Positions 7,930-17,750 are shown, numbered from the stretch's first letter. The stretch is 29,884 bases of DNA from an uncultured Lachnospiraceae bacterium (GCA_905199445.1 CAJKGK010000034.1:1-29884), one strand, 5' to 3'. Made by a program: numbers and translations. The notes: generated by a model from the letters alone, not told the origin.

Positions 7930-9243
7930 TTACTCACGTTCAAAGACAGCTATAAAAAAGCCGTCACAGCCGTCAAATCCCGGAAGAAACTGCCGCATAC
8001 TTTTAAGTTCAAATGGAAAATTATCGGCAAACCAACGGGCATTTTCTTCATTTTCCCGAGGATTAATTGTGCAGGTACTATAAATCAGCCGTCCGCCCTC
8101 AGCCACATACTGCCAGACCACGGATAAAATCCGGCGCTGAAGATCGGCCAGCTCACAGGTTTTTTCAGGTGTCATATTCAATTTTATATCCGCCTTACGC
8201 CCCAGAACGCCAAGACCGGAACAAGGCAGATCAGCCAGCACCACATTCGCACACCCGGTATCCTGGGGACGAAAGCACAGCGCATCTGCCACAAGTGTAT
8301 TTATATTTTTAAGGCCCATACGCCGGATATTTTCTCGGATTTTTTCTACTTTTTCCTCAGTCACATCCCTGGCCTCTACAATACCGTCTCCCAGGGCATA
8401 CAATTTTGCCGCCGCATGAAGGCTTTTGCCTCCAGGCGCTGCACACACATCAAGCACCCGCTCGCCGGCCTTTAAGTCTGCGGCTTCAACAACCATCATG
8501 GAACTCTCATCCTGAACACAAAACAGGCCTTCATTAAAGCTGTCCAGGCTATTTAGATAATCAAAGTCTGAAATCTGCCATGCATAGGGCAAAAAATGTC
8601 CAGGCTTCACATGAACGCCCTCTGCCTCAAGCCTGGCTTTCACCTTTTCCGGGCAGGATTCATCCATACAGCGGATCGTAATCGGGGCATCTTCAAGAAA
8701 GCTGGCAGCCATCACTCTGACAGTCTTAACATCATACTCTGAGAGCCAGCTTTGGACAAGCCACTGAGGAAGCGCATACGCAACCGACAGTGCAGCTACA
8801 GGATCCTTTGCGGCATCCGGCCACACAATCGCACCTTTTTTTCGTCCAATATTGCGGAGTACACCATTGACAAAGCCCTTCAGGTTTTTAAAGCCGCGGC
8901 GGCCGGCCAGATTAGCAGCCTCATTACAGGCCGCACTGTCTGGAATACCTTCCATGTACAGCATCTGGTAGACACTCATACGAAGAATATTACGAATCAC
9001 AGGCTTTATCTTTGAAACCTTAACACTGGAAAACTGACCAATCACATAATCCAGAGTGATCATCCGCTCCATTGTTCCTTTAAACAAACGGCTGATAAAA
9101 CTGCGCTCCCGCTTATCCAAGTATTGATACTTGGTAAGCATGGCACCATGGACCACATGTGACGGTGTTTTTTCCTTTGTCACCTCCATAAGAAGGTCTA
9201 AAACAATTTCTCTTGTGTTTATTGAATCTGTCATCGTTTTCAT
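7930..9243 (-). CDS. rsmB: 16S rRNA (cytosine967-C5)-methyltransferase RsmB
   Basis: It makes m5C967 on 16S rRNA. The N-terminal NusB-like RNA-binding domain covers about 8-140, followed by a Rossmann methyltransferase domain with SAM loop DVCAAPGGK (about 265-273), motif IV ADLPCSGLG with Cys341, and motif VI STCTINPRENE with catalytic Cys391. The length of 437 residues is standard. A GAGG site lies just before the first ATG; a second in-frame ATG four codons in is possible but has poorer spacing. The gene is 13 bp after the zinc peptidase gene and 39 bp before rlmN, as in B. subtilis yloM-yloN. Confidence 0.96.
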   Translation of the reverse strand: MKTMTDSINTREIVLDLLMEVTKEKTPSHVVHGAMLTKYQYLDKRERSFISRLFKGTMERMITLDYVIGQFSSVKVSKIKPVIRNILRMSVYQMLYMEGIPDSAACNEAANLAGRRGFKNLKGFVNGVLRNIGRKKGAIVWPDAAKDPVAALSVAYALPQWLVQSWLSEYDVKTVRVMAASFLEDAPITIRCMDESCPEKVKARLEAEGVHVKPGHFLPYAWQISDFDYLNSLDSFNEGLFCVQDESSMMVVEAADLKAGERVLDVCAAPGGKSLHAAAKLYALGDGIVEARDVTEEKVEKIRENIRRMGLKNINTLVADALCFRPQDTGCANVVLADLPCSGLGVLGRKADIKLNMTPEKTCELADLQRRILSVVWQYVAEGGRLIYSTCTINPRENEENARWFADNFPFELKSMRQFLPGFDGCDGFFIAVFERE

Positions 9244-9256
9244 CCTTATCCTCAGT

Positions 9257-9973
9257 TTAATCCCGACGGTCTTTTGTCAGTATCAAAAGACGTAAAAGCT
9301 GCAGAATCATCCCTGCCGCACTGGCTACATAGGTCAGGGCAGCTGCCTGAAGTACTTTTCGTGCGCCCTCATTCTCATCCCCTACCAGCATACCACTGGC
9401 TGACAAAATCCTCAGGCCCCTGGCTGAGGCATTAAATTCCACCGGCAGCGTAACCAGATGAAAAAGAACAACCGATGAAAACAAAATAATGCCAATAGTA
9501 ATCAGCGGACTGTGGTATCCCATCAGCAAACCAATCACGATCAGCGGCCAGCTGATGGCAGAACCAAAATTAGCCACAGGAACAAGGGAAGAGCGAATTT
9601 TTAAAGGGGTGTAGCCTCTGGCATGTTGAATTGCGTGACCACACTCATGAGCCGCCACACTGACAGCTGCAACACTTGCCGAACCATAAACCCGGTCAGA
9701 CAGCGACAGCGTCTTATTTCTGGGATCATAATGGTCGTTTAGGTTTCCCGATATATGACGAATCTGTACATCGTAAATACCGGCCTGATTTAAAATCTGC
9801 TGGGCCGCCTGCGCACCGGTCACTCCCTGAATCGTAGAAATACGGCTGTATTTTGCAAAAGCCGATTTCACCCTTGCCGATGCCATCATTGATAAAATAA
9901 CACTCGCAATCACAAGCAAATACGTCCAGTCAAAATAAAAACGGGGATAGCCGTAACTAATGTAAGCAAACAT
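9257..9973 (-). CDS. YugP-like membrane zinc metallopeptidase
   Basis: Neutral zinc peptidase of the YugP type (Zn_peptidase_2 family); its substrate is not established. The metal-binding HEXXH motif is visible as AAHECGHAIQH (His109, Glu110, His113). There is a membrane segment near the N terminus (about 14-32), and hydrophobic segments follow the active site (about 130-180) and near the C terminus, so it is an integral membrane protein with the active site close to the membrane. I place the start at the ATG 9973 because AGGAG lies 9 bases upstream; the upstream GTG (9982) sits directly against that site. It gives 238 residues. It lies between fmt and rsmB, a common place in Lachnospiraceae-type clusters but not in B. 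subtilis. Its link to the translation genes around it is unknown. Confidence 0.88.
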   Translation of the reverse strand: MFAYISYGYPRFYFDWTYLLVIASVILSMMASARVKSAFAKYSRISTIQGVTGAQAAQQILNQAGIYDVQIRHISGNLNDHYDPRNKTLSLSDRVYGSASVAAVSVAAHECGHAIQHARGYTPLKIRSSLVPVANFGSAISWPLIVIGLLMGYHSPLITIGIILFSSVVLFHLVTLPVEFNASARGLRILSASGMLVGDENEGARKVLQAAALTYVASAAGMILQLLRLLILTKDRRD

Positions 9974-9990
9974 ATTGATCACTCCTGACT

Positions 9991-10926
9991 CTATACACCA
10001 AGGACAACGCCTTTTTCAAGGGCAGTGCCCCGTAAAAATGCATCTGCAGCCATACGTTTTTTCCCTTCCAGCTGAAGGTCTGTCACTACAAGGCTGCCTT
10101 TACCGGTTTTTATGGTAAAATTGTCTTTTGTAATCTCAACAACACTGCCGTATGCCCCTTCATATTCTTTATCTGTAACCTGAGCATCCCACAGCTTTAA
10201 AGTCTTTTTTCCCAGCTTTGTATAAGCACTGGGCCATGGATTAAGTCCTCTGATCAGTCGCTCAATTTCTTCGGCCGGACGGGAAAAGTCAATCAGTCCC
10301 ATATTTTTGTCTAACATTTTGGCATACGCACCGGCCTGACTGTCATCCTGAGGCGTACGGACTGCAGTTTGATCTTCCAGCCGCTTTAGTGTTTCCACAA
10401 GCAAATCCGCCCCAATCACCGAGAGCCGGTCATGCAGACTGCCACCGGTTTCTTTTGGATCCAGAGTGACCTGAGCCTTTAAAATCATATCACCTGTATC
10501 CAGACCTTCCGCCATATACATGGTCGTTACACCACTGACGTTCTCCCCGTTAATGACAGCCCACTGAATAGGCGCTGCGCCTCTGTATTTGGGCAAAAGG
10601 GATGCATGAACATTAATACAGCCGTAAGGCGGAATATCCAGAATGGCTTTTGGCAGAATCTGGCCAAATGCAACAACAACAATCACATCCGGGGCCAGAG
10701 ACTTTAGCAGTTCCACGAACTCCGGATCCCGTGCCTTTACCGGCTGATATACCGGAATATGATGGGCTGCAGCAACCGTTTTTACCGGTGAAAATGTAAC
10801 AGCCTTGCCACGGCCTCTGGCCTTGTCCGGCTGAGTAACAACCGCAGCCACCTCATGTCCTGCCTCAATAAGCTTTTCCAGTGTAGGGACCGCAAAATCA
10901 GGGGTTCCCATAAAAATAACTTTCAT
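9991..10926 (-). CDS. fmt: Methionyl-tRNA formyltransferase
   Basis: It formylates initiator Met-tRNA with 10-formyl-tetrahydrofolate. The protein opens with the family-typical MKVIFMGTPDFAVP. The catalytic triad residues Asn105, His107 and Asp143 lie in INVHASLLPKYRGAAP and GLDTGDM. A C-terminal OB-like domain follows (about 205-311). I choose the ATG at 10926 (311 residues); the GTG at 10935 lies directly against the AGGAAG site and so is unlikely. It is 12 bp downstream of def, the usual def-fmt pairing of formylation and deformylation. Confidence 0.97.
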   Translation of the reverse strand: MKVIFMGTPDFAVPTLEKLIEAGHEVAAVVTQPDKARGRGKAVTFSPVKTVAAAHHIPVYQPVKARDPEFVELLKSLAPDVIVVVAFGQILPKAILDIPPYGCINVHASLLPKYRGAAPIQWAVINGENVSGVTTMYMAEGLDTGDMILKAQVTLDPKETGGSLHDRLSVIGADLLVETLKRLEDQTAVRTPQDDSQAGAYAKMLDKNMGLIDFSRPAEEIERLIRGLNPWPSAYTKLGKKTLKLWDAQVTDKEYEGAYGSVVEITKDNFTIKTGKGSLVVTDLQLEGKKRMAADAFLRGTALEKGVVLGV

Positions 10927-10938
10927 GGATCTCACTTC

Positions 10939-11427
10939 CTATTCCTCAATTTGTTCTTCGTCTTCACTGTATGTCACATCCCGAAGTCCGCCTTCTACTT
11001 TTTCAGTATAAAGATGTCCGTCCAGATGATCAAATTCATGGCACATAGCCCTTGCAAATAATTCTGTACCTTCGACCTCAAATTCATTCATATTTTTATC
11101 ATATGCCACTGTTTTTACATAATTTGGCCGAGTCACTGTACCGCATTTTCCGGGAACGCTCAGGCATCCCTCATCGCCGGTCTGTTCTCCGTCCACGGCT
11201 ACAATCTTTGGATTAATAAACACAAATGGACCTTCTCCCACATCAATCACCGCAATCCTTTTAAGAATGCCAACCTGAGGTGCCGCCAGTCCCACACCGT
11301 TAGCCTCATACATCGTCTCAAGCATATCCTCAATAAGCTGTTTAATTCTTGGTGTGACCTCTTTAACCTCTTTTGTTTTTTTGTTTAAAATAGGATCGCC
11401 TTCATATCTTAAATTTCTGATTGCCAT
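10939..11427 (-). CDS. def: Peptide deformylase
   Basis: It removes the formyl group from nascent proteins, using a metal bound by Cys88, His130 and His134 with Glu131 as the base. The three family motifs are GVGLAAPQVG (44-53), EGCLS (86-90) and CHEFDHLDG (129-137). The start is the ATG at 11427, seven bases after GAGGAG; an upstream GTG frame overlaps that site. The protein has 162 residues with an acidic tail rich in Glu and Asp. It follows priA by 60 bp and precedes fmt. Confidence 0.97.
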   Translation of the reverse strand: MAIRNLRYEGDPILNKKTKEVKEVTPRIKQLIEDMLETMYEANGVGLAAPQVGILKRIAVIDVGEGPFVFINPKIVAVDGEQTGDEGCLSVPGKCGTVTRPNYVKTVAYDKNMNEFEVEGTELFARAMCHEFDHLDGHLYTEKVEGGLRDVTYSEDEEQIEE

Positions 11428-11487
11428 ATCAATTCTCCTCACTTTGTTTTTTGCCGTATACCGGCTTTTACAATGATATCATGTTTT

Positions 11488-13779
11488 TTAATACATGGAC
11501 ATTGGATCAATATCAAACTGAACATTCACATGTCGATTCCAGGAACTGTTTTTTATAAAATTCTCCATAAACTGTCTAATCTGGGTGATATAAGAAAACT
11601 TTTTATGCTTCACATACAAGACCCTGCGGTAAATATCCCGGCTTCTGGCAACCGTTGCTGCCCCCGGACCGACAAATTCCATTTGCCCCGGCGTGTATAC
11701 CTGACCACACAGTCCATGCTGCTGGGCCCAAAGCCTGCTTTCCTCAGCCAATGCCTCAATACAGCCATCGGCACCTGCCTCGTCAGAGGACTGAATTAAA
11801 ACCGCCATCATGTGCACCGCCGGCGGATAGTTCATCATCCGACGGTAAAGTATTTCCTGCTGATAAAAAGCCTTATAATCCTGACTGCCTGCACAGACAA
11901 TGCTGTAATGCTCCGGATTATAGGTCTGGATCACAACCTGTCCGGGATTTTTCGCCCGGCCGGCCCGGCCCGCAGCCTGTGTCAGCAGCTGAAAAGTTCG
12001 TTCAGAAGCCATATAATCATTGGAAAACATGGATAAATCCGCAGCCAGAATTCCCACCAGAGTTACATCAGGGAAATCATGTCCTTTCACAATCATCTGT
12101 GTTCCCACCAGTATATCCGCCTCATGGTTTCTAAAACTGGTAAGTATTGTTTCAAGGCTGTCCTTCTTAACCGTTGAATCCCGGTCCAGCCTGAGAACTC
12201 TGGCCATCGGAAATTCCTGGGCAACCATCTGCTCCACTTTCTGAGTGCCTGTACCAAAAGCAGCCACATAAGGTGATCTGCACTGAGGGCATAACTTTGG
12301 CGTAGGCTCTTCATAGCCGCAGTAATGGCATTTCAGCCAGCCATTATTATGAGCTGTCATGGAAACATCACAGTGACGGCATTTAAACACATGGCCGCAG
12401 CTTCTGCACGATACAAATCCTGCATATCCCCGTCGATTCAAAAAAAGAATAATCTGCTCCCTGCGCGCCAGTTTTTCTTCAATCAGCTGATGAAGAACCC
12501 GACTGAAAATTTTTTTGTTTTTCAGTTTAAATTCTTCCCGCATATCGGCAACAATCACCTGGGGAAGGCTGCTCCCGGCCTTCGCCCGGCAAGAAAGCTC
12601 ATGAAGCCCATACATTTTGCCAAGCGCACGGGTATAGGATTCCAGTGACGGCGTAGCCGAACCCAATACAAGCATTGCCCCGCAAAGGGCGGCCCGCCAT
12701 GCAGCCACATCTCTGGCATGAAATTTAGGTACATTTTCACTTTTATAAGCTCCGTCATGTTCCTCATCGATAACAATCAGCCCAAGCCTTTGAAAAGGCA
12801 TAAACAGCGCAGAACGGGGACCAACCACAATGTCGATATCGCCCCGTTTTGCCCTAAGATACTGATCATATTTTTCGCCTTCCGAAAGCCGGGAATTCAT
12901 CACCGATACCCGATCACCAAAGCGTCCGTGAAACCTTGAAACGGTCTGAAGGGAAAGGGCAATTTCCGGAATGAGCACAATGGCCTGAAACCCCTGACTT
13001 AAAGCCCTGGCAATAAGCTCCATATAAACTTCTGTTTTTCCGCTGCCGGTAATCCCGTGAATCAGATGAACCTTTGGTCTCTGCCCGGGCTCAGATAAGG
13101 GCGGGGCACCTGCCGGCCAGATAGCATCTGCCACAGACTGCTGCTGTGCATTCAAAGTCACCGGGCTTTGTGCTGCCATCAGGTTTTTGACCGGCTGGCG
13201 GTATTTTTCTTCTGAAGTTTCCTGAATGATGCCCTGAGTTTTAAGAGATTCAATGGTTGACTGAGCGATTTTCAGTTCACCGGTAATCATACGTTTTGTC
13301 AAAACCCCGTCTTTAAGCAGCTGCTCCAGCAGTCTTACCCGGGCCTTATTCCTCTGATTTTTTCGGTTTTCCTCCAGAAATGCCATCACCCGTTCCCTGT
13401 CATCGGAAAGCCGGTAGCGGATATCCACCACCGATCTGACCTGTCTGCGAACCGGTATCACCGTTTTCAGCGCCTGATTCATGGTGCACCCATAGACTTG
13501 CTTCATCTGCCAGGCCAGACGAATAAGCTGGGATTCTATAGCCAGTTCTTCATTGACAATATCCAAAACATTCTTGATTCTGGATGGGTCAAAATCCGTG
13601 GTATCACTAAGCCCCACAACATATCCCGTAAGGTTTCTGTCCCCTCTTCCAAAGGGAACTCTCACCTGGCTTCCAATCTCCACCCGGCCTGAAATAGCCG
13701 GAGGCACCCTGTAGGCAAACACACGGTCAACCTGACCCGAAGATATATCCACAATCACATCCGCATATAAATCTGGCAT
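11488..13779 (-). CDS. priA: Primosomal protein N' (replication restart helicase PriA)
   Basis: PriA recognises stalled forks and reloads the replisome. The N-terminal DNA-binding part (1 to about 200) is followed by the helicase core with Walker A GITGSGKT (242-249), DEEH box (338-341) and GSATPS motif. The zinc insertion carries eight cysteines (458, 461, 467, 470, 484, 487, 497, 500), and helicase motif VI is QAAGRAGR. Length is 763 residues, within the family range. An AAGGTGG site precedes the ATG. It is the first gene of the long operon ending in thiN; an extended -10 promoter lies upstream. In B. subtilis coaBC sits between rpoZ and priA; here that gene is absent. Confidence 0.97.
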   Translation of the reverse strand: MPDLYADVIVDISSGQVDRVFAYRVPPAISGRVEIGSQVRVPFGRGDRNLTGYVVGLSDTTDFDPSRIKNVLDIVNEELAIESQLIRLAWQMKQVYGCTMNQALKTVIPVRRQVRSVVDIRYRLSDDRERVMAFLEENRKNQRNKARVRLLEQLLKDGVLTKRMITGELKIAQSTIESLKTQGIIQETSEEKYRQPVKNLMAAQSPVTLNAQQQSVADAIWPAGAPPLSEPGQRPKVHLIHGITGSGKTEVYMELIARALSQGFQAIVLIPEIALSLQTVSRFHGRFGDRVSVMNSRLSEGEKYDQYLRAKRGDIDIVVGPRSALFMPFQRLGLIVIDEEHDGAYKSENVPKFHARDVAAWRAALCGAMLVLGSATPSLESYTRALGKMYGLHELSCRAKAGSSLPQVIVADMREEFKLKNKKIFSRVLHQLIEEKLARREQIILFLNRRGYAGFVSCRSCGHVFKCRHCDVSMTAHNNGWLKCHYCGYEEPTPKLCPQCRSPYVAAFGTGTQKVEQMVAQEFPMARVLRLDRDSTVKKDSLETILTSFRNHEADILVGTQMIVKGHDFPDVTLVGILAADLSMFSNDYMASERTFQLLTQAAGRAGRAKNPGQVVIQTYNPEHYSIVCAGSQDYKAFYQQEILYRRMMNYPPAVHMMAVLIQSSDEAGADGCIEALAEESRLWAQQHGLCGQVYTPGQMEFVGPGAATVARSRDIYRRVLYVKHKKFSYITQIRQFMENFIKNSSWNRHVNVQFDIDPMSMY

Positions 13780-13831
13780 TTTATTCCACCTTAATCCACA
13801 GCAGCTGTTACTGCCATCGTACTTTCGATAT

Positions 13832-13840
13832 AGTATAACA
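13832..13840 (-). promoter_or_regulatory. Extended -10 promoter of the priA operon
   Basis: On the minus strand TGTTATACT forms an extended -10 (TGnTATACT). No good -35 hexamer is present at 16-18 bp; that space is taken up by the pyrF terminator stem, which directly abuts the promoter. The start site would be near 13825, about 45 bases before the priA ATG. Confidence 0.55.
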
Positions 13841-13878
13841 CAAAAAAAGAACCAATGGAATAACCACAGATTCTTTTT
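13841..13878 (-). terminator. pyrF terminator
   Basis: Minus-strand RNA folds with arms 13864-13878 and 13844-13858, a 15-bp stem with one mismatch, a five-base loop (13859-13863), and a run of U at the end of the 3' arm. It ends pyrF just upstream of the priA promoter. Confidence 0.85.
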
Positions 13879-13924
13879 CTGAATTCATAAAGCGCTTAAT
13901 TTTGAAGGCTTTAGGTCTTTAAAA

Positions 13925-14848
<924 letters not shown>

Positions 14849-14913
14849 CGTATCTTCCTCCAATTATAATGCAGAAATCTTTATCATGCGTTATGTTGTT
14901 ATTCGCTGGGCTC

Positions 14914-14942
14914 ATTATATCATAAATATCACAGGTTGTAAA
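14914..14942 (-). promoter_or_regulatory. pyrF promoter
   Basis: Minus-strand TTTACA (14937-14942), a 17-bp spacer and perfect TATAAT (14914-14919). This is a strong sigma-A type promoter; the leader to the GTG start is about 60 bases. No pyrimidine attenuator is obvious in that short leader. Confidence 0.85.
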
Positions 14943-14991
14943 TTCCCGAAAACTCCATATAAAGTCCCGGAAATTTACTTGGCCTTCAATC

Positions 14992-15020
14992 TTGCAAACC
15001 CCGTATATTTCCTGTATAAT
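14992..15020 (+). promoter_or_regulatory. ABC-F gene promoter
   Basis: TTGCAA (14992-14997), a 17-bp spacer and TATAAT (15015-15020). The transcript would begin near 15027, only about 35 bases before the ATG, too short for the attenuator leaders often seen before antibiotic-resistance ABC-F genes. Confidence 0.85.
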
Positions 15021-15060
15021 CGGCATTGTTCCAGTTATATCGTATACGAAGGAGATTTTT

Positions 15061-16614
15061 ATGATTCTCAATGTTAAAGATTTAAGTCACGGTTTTGGTG
15101 ACCGTGCGATTTTCAATCATGTTTCATTCCGACTGTTAAAGGGTGAGCACATCGGCCTCATCGGTGCCAATGGTGAAGGAAAATCCACATTTATGAATAT
15201 CATTACAGGCCAGCTGATGCCGGATGAGGGAACCGTTGAATGGGCCAAAGGTGTTCGTGTGGGTTATCTTGATCAGCATACCCATCTTTCAAAAGGCATG
15301 ACCATCCGGGATGTGCTTAAATCTGCATATGCCTGGCTTTTTAATATGGAAGCCCGGATGAATGAAATCTGTGATCAAATGGGCGAGGCCGATGAGAACC
15401 AAATGAACATCATGCTGGAAGAACTGGGCACAATCCAGGATCTTTTGACACAGCATGATTTTTATATGATCGATGCCAGGATTGATGAAATTGCCAGAGC
15501 TTTTGATCTGGACAGCCTAGGACTCGACCGGGATGTCACCGATTTAAGCGGCGGACAGCGCACAAAAATTCTGCTGGCCAAGTTACTTCTGGAAAAACCA
15601 GATATTCTTCTTTTAGACGAGCCGACCAACTATCTGGATGAAACGCATATTGAATGGCTGCGCCGTTATCTTCAGGAATATGAAAATGCCTTTATTTTAA
15701 TTTCTCATGATATTCCGTTTTTAAATAGTGTCATTAACCTGATTTATCATATGGAAAACCAGGAACTGAACCGTTATGTGGGCGATTATGACCACTTCAT
15801 GGAGGTTTATGCCATGAAAAAGGCCCAGCTGGAAGCGGCTTATCATAAGCAGCAGCAGGAAATCAGCGAGCTTAAAGATTTTGTGGCCAGAAATAAGGCC
15901 CGGGTATCCACCAGAAACATGGCCATGTCCCGCCAGAAAAAACTGGATAAAATGGATATGATCCAGCTGGCAAAGGAAAAACCAAAGCCGGAATTTAACT
16001 TTAAAGGCGCCCGGGCATCCGGAAAGTTAATTTTTGAAACCACAGATCTTGTTATCGGATATGATGCACCGCTGTCCCGTCCCATCAATATACGCATGGA
16101 ACGAGGCGAAAAAATTGCCCTTGTAGGGGCCAACGGTATAGGAAAAACCACATTGCTAAAAAGTATTCTGGGCCTCATCCCCCCTTACAGCGGCAGGGTT
16201 GTTCTCGGTGATTATCTGTACAAGGGTTACTTTGAACAGGAGGTCAAAGGCGATGACCGGACAACCTGCATTGAGGAAATCTGGTCTGAGTTTCCCTCCA
16301 TGACCCAGTATGAAGTTCGATCTGCACTGGCCAAATGTGGTCTGACAACCAAACATATCGAAAGCCAGGTTCGAGTTTTAAGCGGCGGTGAACAGGCTAA
16401 GGTTCGTCTGTGTAAAATCATCAACACGGAAACCAATATTCTTTTGTTGGATGAGCCTACCAATCATCTGGATGTAGATGCAAAAGAAGAATTAAAGCGT
16501 GCGCTTAAAGAATATAAAGGTTCTGTTCTTCTGATCTGTCATGAACCGGAATTTTACAGGGATGTTGTCCACAAAATATGGGACTGCAGTGAATGGTCCA
16601 CCAAAATCGTTTAA
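15061..16614 (+). CDS. ABC-F family ATPase (ribosome-acting, no membrane domain)
   Basis: Two ABC domains in one chain without membrane segments. Walker A motifs GANGEGKST (35-43) and GANGIGKTT (356-364), signatures LSGGQ (163-167) and LSGGE (440-444), and Walker B LLLDEPTN (183-190 and 461-468) with Glu187 and Glu465 are intact. A charged interdomain linker (about 240-310) is the part that enters the ribosome in known ABC-F proteins. The start ATG at 15061 follows GAAGGAG; an upstream in-frame ATG lies inside the promoter and is rejected. At 517 residues it resembles housekeeping YbiT/YkpA-like members more than resistance proteins, but I cannot assign the subfamily. The second H-loop reads ICHEPEF instead of the usual SHDxxF. 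Transcribed alone, divergent from pyrF. Confidence 0.93.
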   Translation: MILNVKDLSHGFGDRAIFNHVSFRLLKGEHIGLIGANGEGKSTFMNIITGQLMPDEGTVEWAKGVRVGYLDQHTHLSKGMTIRDVLKSAYAWLFNMEARMNEICDQMGEADENQMNIMLEELGTIQDLLTQHDFYMIDARIDEIARAFDLDSLGLDRDVTDLSGGQRTKILLAKLLLEKPDILLLDEPTNYLDETHIEWLRRYLQEYENAFILISHDIPFLNSVINLIYHMENQELNRYVGDYDHFMEVYAMKKAQLEAAYHKQQQEISELKDFVARNKARVSTRNMAMSRQKKLDKMDMIQLAKEKPKPEFNFKGARASGKLIFETTDLVIGYDAPLSRPINIRMERGEKIALVGANGIGKTTLLKSILGLIPPYSGRVVLGDYLYKGYFEQEVKGDDRTTCIEEIWSEFPSMTQYEVRSALAKCGLTTKHIESQVRVLSGGEQAKVRLCKIINTETNILLLDEPTNHLDVDAKEELKRALKEYKGSVLLICHEPEFYRDVVHKIWDCSEWSTKIV

Positions 16615-16644
16615 TACCAAACAGTTTAATATCAGACATATGTA

Positions 16645-16698
16645 AAAGCTGCGCTGACCTTTAACATCCATAAGGTCAGCACAGCTTTATATTTTTTT
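16645..16698. terminator. Terminator between ABC-F gene and rpoZ
   Basis: Arms 16645-16661 and 16672-16688 pair over 17 bp with one mismatch and a ten-base loop. A T-run follows on the plus strand (16692-16698) and an A-run lies on the other side (16644-16647), so it can end both convergent transcripts. Confidence 0.88.
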
Positions 16699-16727
16699 CT
16701 CAGTTTCAGTTGTTTTGATGCTTTTTA

Positions 16728-17108
16728 TTATTCTTCACTGTCGTAGATCAGATGTTCCTCTTCTTCATCGTCTTCATGTTCTTTTTCATCGTCAAAGATG
16801 TCTTCCTCATCGTCTTCAAGGTTGACTTCAAACACCTCGCTGTTAAGTTCAAGGATCTTTTCATCGTCCTCATCGGTTTCGTCAACGCCAAGGATTTTAA
16901 CTTTGCCTTTATATACCTCATCAACTGCAGCGGACAATGGCTTTTTGCCTTTCATGTCCACCGTTGGTTTTGCCCCGGCAATCAGCTGACGTGCACGTTT
17001 TGCAGTCGCTATTACAATCGAATATCGGCTCTGAACGACCGGTTCATCGCCTTCTTCCACTTCGCTGTTTACAACCTCCATTAAGTCTGTATACGATGGA
17101 TGTAACAT
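16728..17108 (-). CDS. rpoZ: RNA polymerase omega subunit with acidic tail
   Basis: Omega helps assemble and stabilise beta' of RNA polymerase. The core (about 1-73) has the typical MLHPSYTDL start, SRYSIVIATAKRARQL helix and KPLSAAVDEVYKGKV. After it comes a 53-residue tail (74-126) in which about 30 residues are Asp or Glu, probably disordered; normal omega ends near the core. The gene lies 3 bp after gmk and is last in the yicC-remA-gmk-rpoZ operon. The ATG follows a GGAG site formed at the gmk end. The assignment is secure from the core and from the gmk-rpoZ order; the role of the tail is unknown. Confidence 0.93.
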   Translation of the reverse strand: MLHPSYTDLMEVVNSEVEEGDEPVVQSRYSIVIATAKRARQLIAGAKPTVDMKGKKPLSAAVDEVYKGKVKILGVDETDEDDEKILELNSEVFEVNLEDDEEDIFDDEKEHEDDEEEEHLIYDSEE

Positions 17109-17111
17109 AAT

Positions 17112-17750
17112 CTATTCTCCTTTCTTGGCATAAACTGTCAATTCCTGCTCCAGAGTCTGAATAAAATCACCGCAGCGGTTTACTCGATCCTGTTCACATT
17201 TAATGATCTGATGGATCTCCTCCACGGCTGTCTCAAGAACATCATTGACAACTATGTATTCATATTCCTTCATATAGGCAGCCTCCTCAGAAGCTCTGCG
17301 AAGTCTGCCTTCAATCTGGGCATCATTCTCGGTTCCCCGGCCTTTGAGACGTTCATACAGTGTGGCAGCCTTTGGCGGAGCCACAAAAATCATCAGTGTC
17401 TCAGGCCAATCCGCCTTGACTTTCAAGGCGCCCTGCATCTCAATTTCCAGAATTACATTAATCCCCTGTTCCAGCTTATCAAGAACAAACGCCTTTGGTG
17501 TCCCGTAGTAATTGCTCTCATACTGAGCATGTTCCAGCAGAGCCTGGTCATGGATCATGGTCTCAAATTCTTCTTTACTCAAAAAGAAATAATGCTGCCC
17601 ATGAATCTCTCCTTCTCTCGGCTTTCTGGTAGTCGCTGAAACCGAAAGACAATAATCCTCTGGATACTTTTCCAGAAGCGCTTTCATGATCGTGCCCTTG
17701 CCCACCCCGGAAAAACCGGAGACAATCGTTAAAATTCCTTTTTTCTTCAT
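17112..17750 (-). CDS. gmk: Guanylate kinase
   Basis: It phosphorylates GMP to GDP with ATP. The P-loop SGFSGVGKGT lies near the N terminus, followed by the GMP-binding segment SVSATTRKPREGE and HYFFLSKEEFE, and the lid Arg-rich region RLKGRGTE. I start at the ATG 17750 (212 residues): AAGGAAG lies 8 bases before it and family members begin there. A longer frame to 17816 would overlap remA and adds unrelated residues. It is the third gene of the yicC operon, as in B. subtilis. Confidence 0.97.
   Translation of the reverse strand: MKKKGILTIVSGFSGVGKGTIMKALLEKYPEDYCLSVSATTRKPREGEIHGQHYFFLSKEEFETMIHDQALLEHAQYESNYYGTPKAFVLDKLEQGINVILEIEMQGALKVKADWPETLMIFVAPPKAATLYERLKGRGTENDAQIEGRLRRASEEAAYMKEYEYIVVNDVLETAVEEIHQIIKCEQDRVNRCGDFIQTLEQELTVYAKKGE

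Noticed and set aside
15061..16614. Antibiotic-resistance ABC-F gene
   Set aside because: The short leader without attenuator and the housekeeping setting do not support resistance; the subfamily remains open.
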